Shown here one piece after another: positions 46,801-53,203 of a DNA stretch of 64,000 bases. Under the pieces are notes generated by a model. That model was not told where the DNA came from. It saw nothing but the letters and a program-made list of their open reading frames with translations, and ran no database searches. Made by a program: the position numbers and the translations under genes. This stretch comes from Symsagittifera roscoffensis (taxonomy: Eukaryota; Xenacoelomorpha; Acoela; Convolutidae), in assembly GCF_963678635.1 (NCBI RefSeq), contig NC_087070.1, positions 27,530,057 through 27,594,056 on the forward strand, in the 5' to 3' direction. How positions within the stretch are numbered: the stretch's first letter is position 1; each line of letters starts with the position of its first letter.

Positions 46801-49062
46801 TCTCTTTTTTATTGCTATTTTCCTTAATTGTGGTGTTAAGGTCATCATTAAGATTTCTGTCATCTTTGTGTTTTTATAGTCATGTGTATTTAATGAATAT
46901 GCTTTTCGAACTAGTGTTTCGATTCGTACTGCTATTTGCTTGATGGTTTCGTTTGGTAATCTGCGAATTTCATTACATGAAACTCTTTGTTGTTGTTTGT
47001 TTCTTTCGGAGTCAAACATTTTTGAAAATTCTTGTGTAAATCTTTTCCAGTTTGATTTTATTTCTAGAGGTAGTACTGAAAACCATTTTTGGGCTGCGCC
47101 ATCTAAGGTTGTTTGTATTAACGCTGTGCGTCGATGTATCCAGTTTTGATGTAGTGGCGTATTAATTGGTTCAGGTCCAATATTTAAAATCAGGTTTGCT
47201 GTTACTGCATTTAAATAATCTTCTACAGAGTATTCAGGGTCTGTTCCTGTGAAAACCATTAAAGGTTTGTTTGATGTTATTGATGATCCACCCATAAGGT
47301 ATGGATTCATTGTCATTTGTAATGATTCTGCTGCATTTGGCATTTGAGAAAAATTTGAAAGTTGGTTTCTTGTTATTTCATGTTGTTGGAGATAATATGG
47401 GAGTGGTATTTCATTTTGCATTTGTGATGGTTGATACGAGTGTGCAGTCATTGGATTTTGTTGTTGAATTGGTTGAAAAGATTGTGTATTAATTAGATTT
47501 TGTTGTTGAATTGGTTGTTGATGTTGTGCATCTATTGGTTGTGGAGAAAAATTTCTATGATTTGTACGTGTTCTCTGTATTCCTTGTCTACGATATTCTT
47601 GAGTATTTGGTGCAAATATATCTGGTTGTAAGAAATCATCATCTGAGGATAAATAATCCATTTGATAAGATGTCTGTTTTTTATTTTTATTTTGTTGAAA
47701 AAATGGGTAATTTTCACTGTGATCCTGTGGAGGATTTGTTTGGAAATTTATTGAATTAGGTTGGGTCATTGGGTTATCCCAATTTCGAGATCTTGTATAT
47801 TGGTTAAAATTTCTTTGTGGTTGATTATATGTTTTTGATGGATGTGTATAATTATAATTATGGTCTGCAAAGTTGTTTCTAGTGAATGTTTTGCGTGTTT
47901 TTGATGGTATTGTCATGGGTCTGTATGTTTGGTAATCCATATGTGAATATTTAGGGGCAACCGAAGGTTTAACGGTTGATTGTAAGGTTACCTGTGTTTG
48001 TGAAGGATTTGTATTTCTTGGTGTTGTTAAATTTGGGCGTATTGGTGAAATACTTTGTTGTGTAGTTGTTGTGTGTACAATTTCTTCATTTATGAAGTGT
48101 GATGGTGTCTGGATATCTTGTTGAGTAAGATTCCTAGTTCCATTGAGGTTTTCATTGTGTATAACTGTAGAGTTTAAACTATTATTTTGTGTATCGGGTA
48201 AAAATGTATTATAGTTTAATGGTGTTGCATCAATTGTTAATGGTATTACTCTTACATAATCTCTTATGTAAGATATTGTACCTATTGCTTGACTTGAGAT
48301 TGATTGTGGAAAGCTTATAAATGCGGGATGAGACCATTCGGGGTCCCAAACATAATCTGATTGTTCTGTGATAGCGGTATCATCGTTCGAGTTTTGGGGT
48401 CTAAAATTTTTTCTTGCTTGTTCAATTAAATCAATATTGTGTGTGAAATAATCTATTATGAACCATGCCAAAATTTTTTGTAGATCGTGTTTTGTATGTT
48501 GTGAAACGTCGTCTTTCGTGAAATTTTCTTTAATGATGTTTAAATAACTAGAGAGTAGTGTGATTTCATGTCGTACTTTCAAATGTTTAGATGTTTCTGT
48601 CGGTGAGACATTTGTTATTGGGATTTCGTTTTCTAATATCGAAATATAACTATATATTATTGCGAAAACTTCATTGGTGAATATGGAGTTTGCTCTTTGT
48701 GAGTTATGATATTGGATGCTTTTTATATATTCTGAAAAAACTTTTGAAAATTCTAAATCAAGGTCGTCTGTTTGAATTGTATATGTTCTATTATTATGGT
48801 TTGGTGAGGTGAATTCTATGGAGTAGATTCCATACTGTTGTGTTATGTTGCATATATCTTTTAAGTAGTGATCTATGATTTGTCTTTTGATTTTTACATC
48901 GGGGAACTCTGTTTTACATGGACTGATTCCGGGTTCAAATAAATTTACGAGTAAATTTTGACAAAATATGTGTTGTCCTCTATCAGTATCTGCGTCTACT
49001 ATAAAAGGAAAGATTTCATCATCATCTGGACTTTCTTCACCTGGAGTGTGCGTTGAGCTCAT
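40840..49062 (-). CDS. Gag-Pol polyprotein of the Ty3/gypsy retroelement, single frame, 2740 aa
   Basis: This is one uninterrupted frame that makes the capsid protein and all replication enzymes. Order by residue: a long polar N-terminus (about 1-580); retrotransposon Gag core (about 590-800, with AAQKWFSVLP); a CCHC zinc knuckle C842-x2-C-x4-H-x4-C855 (CNYCRRYGHSISEC); a low-complexity Asn/Arg/Ser/Tyr-rich basic region (about 925-1070); aspartic protease with D1229 in LIDSGAES; reverse transcriptase with Y1737-L-D-D; RNase H with D1886 (CDASNFG); integrase HHCC (H2249, H2256, C2286, C2289) and catalytic D2321, D2381 and E2417, the last two 35 residues apart; and a GPY module at 2594. All key residues are present. 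There is no frameshift or stop between gag and pol. It is about twice the usual length, mostly from the N-terminal and low-complexity parts. Its ATG lies within the end of the 155-aa ORF (26-nt overlap). Confidence 0.96.
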   Translation of the reverse strand: MSSTHTPGEESPDDDEIFPFIVDADTDRGQHIFCQNLLVNLFEPGISPCKTEFPDVKIKRQIIDHYLKDICNITQQYGIYSIEFTSPNHNNRTYTIQTDDLDLEFSKVFSEYIKSIQYHNSQRANSIFTNEVFAIIYSYISILENEIPITNVSPTETSKHLKVRHEITLLSSYLNIIKENFTKDDVSQHTKHDLQKILAWFIIDYFTHNIDLIEQARKNFRPQNSNDDTAITEQSDYVWDPEWSHPAFISFPQSISSQAIGTISYIRDYVRVIPLTIDATPLNYNTFLPDTQNNSLNSTVIHNENLNGTRNLTQQDIQTPSHFINEEIVHTTTTQQSISPIRPNLTTPRNTNPSQTQVTLQSTVKPSVAPKYSHMDYQTYRPMTIPSKTRKTFTRNNFADHNYNYTHPSKTYNQPQRNFNQYTRSRNWDNPMTQPNSINFQTNPPQDHSENYPFFQQNKNKKQTSYQMDYLSSDDDFLQPDIFAPNTQEYRRQGIQRTRTNHRNFSPQPIDAQHQQPIQQQNLINTQSFQPIQQQNPMTAHSYQPSQMQNEIPLPYYLQQHEITRNQLSNFSQMPNAAESLQMTMNPYLMGGSSITSNKPLMVFTGTDPEYSVEDYLNAVTANLILNIGPEPINTPLHQNWIHRRTALIQTTLDGAAQKWFSVLPLEIKSNWKRFTQEFSKMFDSERNKQQQRVSCNEIRRLPNETIKQIAVRIETLVRKAYSLNTHDYKNTKMTEILMMTLTPQLRKIAIKKRASHPSSIREPDLDFRKLVDKLEQAEITMKLEETENLKLQYVNRIETTPTNINNIQESETDLVEKITEILNIYEKNPNFKGKPSFKKWCNYCRRYGHSISECRQKQQDNQNKPQKYKEPNKSFYQYMKKDQNLPNKTVHSNNSSGKPLPNNTNYTKNQSPYNSSYRGRSPERRNTQNSSQNHYNRPNSRNNYSRSNSNTQRFVSRSNSQSRNNYYPNNQSRNSSYNRNRNYSYNRNRSYSNNRNQNYSNNQSRNNSYNRSNYNRPNNNYQNRSRNNSQNRHSSYNNRYRNYSQSPHRNNNNYNNSNNRHRSSTPKHQRQINQVQSNPETTSDPPGIDDTVTDTLQLNQINCTSSDSESDTENTLSINMIKVENDYESVIYEQPFSSHIYENQSEFLQNYYTTPINSTPTTQETNEINTTDQTNKNTKTKCLNTNHIYQNIQKEQPKEKIWTIPFLLESQRNKEFQPPDLEIDFLIDSGAESNIINIPTWNEIKTLHPKLTPLETSSKLATAQGSTLINYGKIQLFLLPTRTMEQSKILNKPFKQIFHITDIKYNIIGIPFISKYIPTINILNSKILIKDKYTKTKETSLTFFQRLNKQPPFFSKFYPIFNKQRKHLKPLSGNIYNFSIKQVHQYDKEQNKQKFYMSEFEFKPIHKFFKITISSIKYLKNSNSDIISLHVYNNTPYQVTLPLGLLGYCETNATISPIHEKAYRVNNILQLLDICQSTILNEELSINNIISNENRNTDYFTKTPYFKPTFNISNYTEDQQKFLTMFNFQHSQITQDEFEKLAKQLIKYSSVYATSKFDVGKISSSLHLPLKPDAVFKKQRASKVPIHLHDKVNRLLDILEQYNIISPVNKEEQPKGNTFINPVIILAKGESLKIVLDARYLNSLIDESKCNWPIEPIQVILTKINVKYFTTADMNSAYNQMPLDEQSRRLTQFVIGNQQYEFNRLFYGISIGPAAFSAFMSKIFRPLILKKNAITYLDDVFMQSQTKDEMFNVLEKYHQILQNENLKAAPDKSHFFLTRVKFLGHNIERKTITPLKSRIDAIQKLQPPTNKKKIQEFLGMLNFLSKYVYKMQLYLRPFYNILRQQNNFEWNTEHQTRFEEVKKLLTEQISNTIPDSNQPFYAMCDASNFGIGAALLQSHNGTNKMNLISANSRLFTQAELRLSTLMRECTAIIYTLTEYEFLILGSKHPTVLFTDHKPIIFLFTQKSNPNHRVYRFQLILMKFPNLHIVWTAGKNLALPDTLSRNTPPELLTRKTTVEIPKNIKFYLAENETSPRLECKYAVKTDIEQSQINSLQHFPLYLDCQNNHYEVDLLGTSTFKPIPYSQWIKNNTQQKRTKQHPPKKDHFPLIEKEDLTDKINLSGPQTNDSKYTINQVFDLHDPLDTIPLSKFEIENIFLPPTETITISTLKQYQNLDPIIRQLKSWHKYRTKPIKADSTILGNKTLLRYFRKFNNTTINENTDLLEYNLNESTVPCLPLSMILIAFNISHTQNIKGHSGSEKTYSNFIQNFYFPNAPIWIKVLCNDCIVCQLNKPYPNQKQIAQKQDFKGQSLYFNHRISFDTKGPISPSSEGNSYIMVIVDAFTHYVALNPVPHCNAYYAYTTLYEHWIAKFGLPEILVTDNGTEFINNEIITLCHLYNIKHKPRTSHAPWTNGLVEGMNRSLQEYLRCIINGNDTKYTEWSADVKLFPLAYNSQITTTLGMSPYEMVFNQKPRKPIMFTANSQKNAQGYCQPNKDSICYNLPLHTHDEDHFHHPQILKLASGTHTEWILNRDKKHNEIYQKITKKLLQRQNINEQINSRFTPASELKIGTFVLIPNFNTQKGISKKLQPLRKGPYQIIAKPTDVTYKITDSNKKEIVQHRNNLLPYYPKEYALRELTQLYSFTGLKIIQNEPHLKNTEQNDNPTENQNTKPIATKNNTQNHKESPKQRKNRKMTEQIIPQEQIDKSENRKTTRLRNQPRKNYKIFIPQSKILKKVEFQK

Positions 49063-49504
49063 TTTTTCGTTCGATGACTGTTAATATGTAATTATTAATG
49101 TGTCGAATTGGTTGATTCCAATTGTATAAATGTACTGGTTTGTGTTTATACTGCTTTTTTATTCTTCTTTTTCCTCTTTGTGATGAATTTGAAGTTGTTT
49201 CTGAGTCAGAGAAATATAATTGATCGTGAATTGGGCAATTTTTATCTATTGATTCTTTTAGTTTGTAAAGTTCGTCTAAACTGTTGGTTTCTGATTCTGA
49301 AAATGCGTTTCGATTTTTTGAAAATCTTTTTCGTGTTATTTGTCTTTGTTTAGTTATTATTTTTCTCTTTAGTGTTTGTCGTTTTGTTCGAATGTATCCA
49401 ACTGTTTGTGTATGAGGTGTGATTACAAGGTCGTATTTTTTGTTATCTATTTCACAATTGTGTAAAACGATTGTTTGTTTATTTCCTAGGTTTTTAAATG
49501 ACAT
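49037..49504 (-). CDS. Basic 155-aa protein upstream of Gag-Pol
   Basis: First sizeable ORF of the element, in a different frame from Gag-Pol and overlapping its ATG by 26 nt. Pattern: an N-terminal region (MSFKNLGNKQTIVLHNCEID), a very basic middle (RTKRQTLKRKIITKQRQITR), an acidic Ser-rich segment (ESETNSLDELYKLKESID and FSDSETTSNSS), a second basic patch (RGKRRIKKQYKHK) and an aromatic C-terminus. Alternating basic clusters suggest RNA or DNA binding or nuclear targeting, which would make it a regulatory protein by analogy with complex retroviruses. That is conjecture; I recognise no family. It could instead be the first part of Gag reached by frame change. Confidence 0.6.
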   Translation of the reverse strand: MSFKNLGNKQTIVLHNCEIDNKKYDLVITPHTQTVGYIRTKRQTLKRKIITKQRQITRKRFSKNRNAFSESETNSLDELYKLKESIDKNCPIHDQLYFSDSETTSNSSQRGKRRIKKQYKHKPVHLYNWNQPIRHINNYILTVIERKNELNAHSR

Positions 49505-50434
49505 AAGGTTTAGAATGACGGATGCAAAAGGTTGTTAAATGATTTCTATTTTCCTAAACTGTTAGTTCTTACGATTTTTTGGTTAGCTTAACCTGGGTCT
49601 GTTTGTTCAGGGTTGGAGAGAAAAGTATATCGATTCCGAAGAATGATTTTTTACTTTCTCGTGGCTAGTATAAGTTAAGGTGTTAACTTACTTAATCTTA
49701 CTTAGGGGTAGTGATTGTGTTCAAGGGTTGGAGAATAGTAAATCGATCCACAAGGTTCAGGTATAATTAGAACGCGAGTAGTTCGTTAGATACTATTTTA
49801 AACTTACTAAGTCTAAGATTTATCCTGGGTCTGGTAAGAGGGGGGGTCAAGTGAAGGATGAATAACCGAAGTTCTTCACTGTTTATCCTAATTTGAATGA
49901 TTAGTTTTGTTTAAAAATTTCTATTAGTCTTGGGTCTTTAGAAAGGGTTGGGTAGTGAATCGACGTTTGAGGTCGTTAGACACTAATTAAGTGGGTGGGG
50001 GAGAACAAAGTTGTTCTGTTTGATCCAAGGATAAGCCTTGATGATCAAATTTGAAATTTAATTAAGTAGAAAATGATTTAAGATCCAAGGATAAGCCTTG
50101 ATGATCTGGTTTTAAAATTAAGTGAATTTAAGTTTTAATAAAATTTTAAATGTGTGTAAAGGAAAGATTTAGTGTTTTGATGATATTAGTGGGTTTATGA
50201 TTGCTGTTATGTTTTAGGTGATGGAGCTGGAACAACAGGATGATTTATGATTACTAACCATTTATTGTCATGCTACTAATTTTTATTTTTATTTTTCAAT
50301 AAATATTTTTCAAACATATTGTATATTACTGCAGAGTTTTAGGAAAACGATCTTAGATCTTTTTATCAATCGTTATTGTATATTAATAATTTTGTTTAGC
50401 GCCTGAAATGATTTTGAAGAGTAACTTCAAGGTT
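49505..50434 (-). other. 5' leader of the retroelement with repeated modules
   Basis: Non-coding. Three loosely similar modules contain GGGTTGGAGA- or GGGTTGGGTA-type sequence followed by ATCGAT or ATCGAC (about 49610, 49732 and 49947 on the plus strand). A perfect 25-bp direct repeat lies at 50022-50046 and 50082-50106, exactly 60 bp apart. On the element strand there are splice donor-like AAGTAAGT sites near 49687-49692 and 49802-49807, suitable for making spliced envelope or accessory transcripts. Confidence 0.6.
50022..50106. repeat. Two perfect 25-bp direct repeats, 60 bp apart
   Basis: Copies at 50022-50046 and 50082-50106 begin GATCCAAGGATAAGCC and end TTGATGATC. The spacing and the AT-rich filler suggest paired protein-binding sites or a simple duplication in the leader. 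Confidence 0.85.
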
Positions 50435-50668
50435 TTATGTTTGCAAATGGAAATCTAAATTCATTGCAAGTAGTATTCGAAATATAAAAGTTTGTTCTGG
50501 CTTTTGCCGAACTATCATATAACTATACGGCAAGTTTCTACTTTGTCGTATGTCGTCTTTGGTTCGAGGTCTTCTTCCAATTCCGGGTAGTTCTGTTATG
50601 GTTCGGAATATTGGCTCTGATCTATTGAGTCGTAGAGACATTTCGATTAAATTATTGTCGTATAACAT
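50435..50668 (-). CDS. Leader ORF of 77 aa near the 5' LTR
   Basis: First ATG-initiated frame after the 5' LTR. The translation (for example NRSEPIFRTITELPGIGRRP, then TKDDIRQSRNLPYSY) is better balanced than the AT-rich noise frames nearby, so it may be a real small protein or the first exon of a spliced product. It starts about 70 nt after the candidate primer-binding site. No family recognised. Confidence 0.35.
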   Translation of the reverse strand: MLYDNNLIEMSLRLNRSEPIFRTITELPGIGRRPRTKDDIRQSRNLPYSYMIVRQKPEQTFIFRILLAMNLDFHLQT

Positions 50669-50735
50669 TTTTTAAATGTTTTTGTCTAATTTCTAATCTA
50701 TTTTGGTTAATTCTAAGCTATTAAGGTCTTGTTCG

Positions 50736-50753
50736 AGACTTATGGTCGCACCA
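50736..50753 (-). other. Candidate tRNA primer-binding site
   Basis: Two bases after the 5' LTR the element strand reads TGGTGCGACCATAAGTCT, starting with TGG as needed to pair with a tRNA CCA end. Read on the plus strand the complement continues as GTTCGAGAC at the position of a T-loop, but the distance from TTCGA to CCA is 22 nt instead of the usual 23, so I could not identify the tRNA. Confidence 0.5.
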
Positions 50754-50755
50754 GA

Positions 50756-51165
50756 TGAGTTAGGACTGGGGTGTATAACTCATAGAGTAATTTCGGATAG
50801 GGTACACCGTCTGCTCGTCACGCTATCTTATTTTCGGCCGGATAGATTCGTGCAACTTCTTAGTCTAATACCGATCCTAATCTTACTCTTATACTATCTA
50901 GTCTCAGGTTGTTTAACTAGTCTCTGCTAGGCTCAATAGATCTAGGGTATACTGGTTTATTGCGGTTGCTGAAGTGCTCGGGAGAGTCCAACTAATTTCT
51001 AAGTTAAATTCAAATCTCTCTGGTGCTGAAATTACAAGTAACTTCAGCACTTACAAATAAGTGGGTTGTTAGTTAGATGGATCATGATTGGTTAATATTA
51101 AATACTTTACATTGGTAAAATATCTAAATTATCCAATCATAAAATGTAGTTTAGATCAGGTTCCA
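50756..51165 (-). repeat. 5' LTR of the retroelement (element orientation)
   Basis: 410 bp, reading identically to 32256-32665. On the element strand it starts TGGAACCTGATC. CCAAT-type motifs (ACCAATGTAAAG, AACCAATCATG) and an AT-rich ATTTAATATTAA lie in the first 100 bp, which would be the U3 promoter. AATAAA is at 50956-50961. The LTR end is 310 bp from host exon 1. Confidence 0.97.
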
Positions 51166-51169
51166 TCAT
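51166..51169. other. Target-site duplication (TCAT), right
   Basis: Matches 32252-32255 on the other side of the element. Confidence 0.85.
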
Positions 51170-51475
51170 TTTAGCAATATGTATGAATTTTGTATGATTA
51201 ATATTTTTTCATAAACTTAGTTTAGGGAATTGTATGACAAGCATTTTCGGTCTATGGAGGTCAACCCGGGATGGTTTTCCAGATCGAAACATCTGAGCTT
51301 TTTTTAAATCAAATATACTCTTTTTCAATGAACTATAATTAATGTGTTCTATTCTCTTAAAGATATCATGTTTTTTGATGTGATAGTTTGATAATTTGAG
51401 TGATGAAAACTCTGACTTTTCCAAAAACAGTTCCCGATTACTTTTAGCAGATAAGTTGCGCATATGAGTACTAAC

Positions 51476-51691
51476 TTTTGTTTCCGTTGTGAAACCAGTC
51501 AACTTCCGTGTCCCTCGCATCAGCCGCACACTTGAGTGTGACTTTTGACCCCAACTTCACAGTCTGGTTCTTGGGCCAAGACAGGAGAAGGTCACTGCCA
51601 GAGGAGGAATAGGGTGCCCCTGATGTCAATCCAGAAAGGGACAATACTAACATTGCTGACACTACACTTCTGGCGAGATTAATCTTCATGG
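51476..51691 (-). CDS. Exon 1 (first coding) of Ig-domain gene: signal peptide and start of Ig1
   Basis: The ATG at 51687-51689 is preceded by TTGTTTCAGCC, a good acceptor, so a 5' untranslated exon should lie further right (above 51691) and this exon starts at 51691. The donor is GTTAGT (51470-51475). The protein starts MKINLARSVVSAMLVLSLSG with a typical secretory signal peptide cleaved near TSGA or GAPYSS, then WPKNQTVKLG (N-glycosylation sequon NQT), KVTLKCAAD (B-strand cysteine) and VDWFHNGNK (core tryptophan). I prefer this Met to one 35 codons upstream because that frame runs through the acceptor. Phase at the donor is 1, matching exon 2. Confidence 0.87.
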
Positions 51692-52649
51692 CTGAAACAA
51701 TAATCACAAATTCCAATCGCAAAGCAGCATATAGTTGGCTATAACATTGTTCCGAGTTTGAATCACAATAAGACAAAAATCGAGCTGACAAAAATTAAAC
51801 AATAATATAAGGTAGGGTAAAATATGCGCTTGCCTATTGAAAAATAACTGCTACTAAAGTGTCTCAACTTATTAGAAAAGATGGTGGCAATTTGAGAAAA
51901 ATTGATTAAAATTCAGTTTGAAAAGAGGCGCCAGGAAAATTGGTAAAGCTAAATGAGCAAGTAAAATGGCAATAAAAATGAACAAAAAATGCAGAACGGA
52001 AATACTTGAATACTTAAACGTAAATATAGACTAAGAAAAACAAGGGATTTGAGTGAAGTACTTTAAGAATCTAAATTGACAGGGATAAAAATGGGAATTT
52101 GTTTTTTTATTACGTAAGCAAAACAATTGCGGTTTTTGTTTAAGCTGCGTAACATCTGCATTTTTCCTGCATGTTTTGATGAAGTAACATATTTTTATTT
52201 CAAGATCATTGGCACCTTAAACCATTAAATAGCATTTTTTCATAAACAAAATTAAACAATGGCGCCAACCACCAATTCCAAACAGACAACGGTAAGTATT
52301 TAATAAAACTAAATCTGGAAAAGAGCCGAAATCGTGTTTCAAACTGGTATATTTGGATAAGAGATTGTGGATCATTACCAGAAAGCGAAGTCCCGAAAAG
52401 CAAGAAGATTTTGATCTAGCGTTGGGTTATAAATAAAGACCAGGTTAATTAGTGTTTGCGTTTTGAGTTTGCACGAGACTGATTAGCAAATTTACATAGA
52501 CGGAGCCTTGTTTGAACTTGTCTAAAATAATCCAGTGGCATTTCTACCGCCCTTGGACCCAATTGCAAAAGACAGTGTCTGTGTCACTATACGATCAGTT
52601 GCATTGGTTTGTTTGACAATTAACAGAATTGTGAAGAAGTATCAAAATG

Positions 52650-52720
52650 GAACAAGGATAGCTGGTTGCTGAGCAAGTAGCACATAATGTTCTGGCCATA
52701 AAACTTAAAAATGAAATAAA
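52650..52720 (+). repeat. Family E repeat copy
   Basis: Reads AACAAGGATAGCTGGTTGCT, then GAGCAAGTAGCAC and ATAATGTTCTGGCC, in the same order as the copy beside exon 8 (minus strand 6705-6765). Confidence 0.6.
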
Positions 52721-52803
52721 TTTTTTCAACTTCAAATTTTTCAAAAAAGGATTCGTCTTTAAATTTCCCACTGCTTCTTCTTTTTAGTGAAAAGTCATCG
52801 AGT

Positions 52804-53203
52804 TAGGGGCGGATTTAGGGGGGGGGGGGGGGGGGGTGGGCAGACGCCCCCCCCCCCCCCCCCCCTCAGGAATTTGAAACCCTGCCGATCAAAGGGTCCC
52901 CCTTTGTACTATTTTAAGATACCCATTTTTGGTAACGGACTCTTAACTTTTTCTTAAGGCGCCTTTGGCGCCAATATATACTAAATTTGAGTGGGGAGCG
53001 CGCGCCGGAAAAAAAAGCAATTTTTTGGTCAAAATTTTCCAAAAAGTGCTTAAAAACGCCTTTTTTGGCCAATTTTTTTCAAAATTTTGCCTGCGGCGCA
53101 GAAAATTAGGCCAAAACAGGGACTTTTTAAAAAGGTCGACAAAATTTTCGAAATTTTTTGAAAAAACGCCCCCTCCCTCGAGAAAATCCTAGATCCGCCC
53201 CTG
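52804..53203 (+). mobile_element. GGGGCGGAT MITE, copy 4, with G19/C19 arms
   Basis: It starts TAGGGGCGGATTTAGG and ends CTAGATCCGCCCCTG. The flanks CATCGAGT (52796-52803) and CATTGAAT (53204-53211) agree at 6 of 8 bases, consistent with an old hAT-type duplication. It contains G19 (52818-52836) and C19 (52847-52865) separated by ten bases, then the shared AAAGGGTCCCC and GGCGCCTTTGGCGCC. Non-coding. Confidence 0.8.

Larger units (their letters stand above)
32256..51165 (-). mobile_element. Giant envelope-bearing Ty3/gypsy LTR retroelement, 18,910 bp
   Basis: It is bounded by two 410-bp direct repeats with TG...CA ends and a 4-bp target duplication. All major genes are on the minus strand, so its 5' LTR is at 50756-51165. 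It encodes, in order, a leader ORF, a basic 155-aa protein, a 2740-aa Gag-Pol, small membrane proteins, a Met-less 377-codon frame, an envelope-like glycoprotein over three frames and an accessory protein over two. Most Ty3/gypsy elements are roughly 5-9 kb, so this is exceptionally long, with about 6.5 kb of sequence after pol. LTR identity by eye and an unbroken Gag-Pol suggest recent transposition. It sits in intron 1 of the host Ig-domain gene, in sense orientation. Confidence 0.95.
6930..51691 (-). other. Gene model: multi-Ig-domain cell-surface protein (Robo-like?), partial at its 3' end
   Basis: Eight exons were rebuilt from splice signals and conserved Ig residues; intron phases match at all seven junctions (1, 1, 1, 2, 1, 0, 1), and exon 8 ends in phase 2. 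The product has a signal peptide and Ig1 (exons 1-2), Ig2 (exon 3), Ig3 (exons 4-5), Ig4 (exons 6-7) and half of Ig5 (exon 8). The Ig4 end (GYYIC) followed by a linker with RPPIITIAP and then GRLRLPC matches the Ig4-Ig5 layout of Roundabout receptors. That is my inference by memory of the family; other Ig cell-adhesion receptors remain possible. The first coding intron is 24.4 kb, of which 18.9 kb is the LTR element. The fibronectin-III, transmembrane and cytoplasmic parts expected of such a receptor would lie beyond the left edge. Confidence 0.85.
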
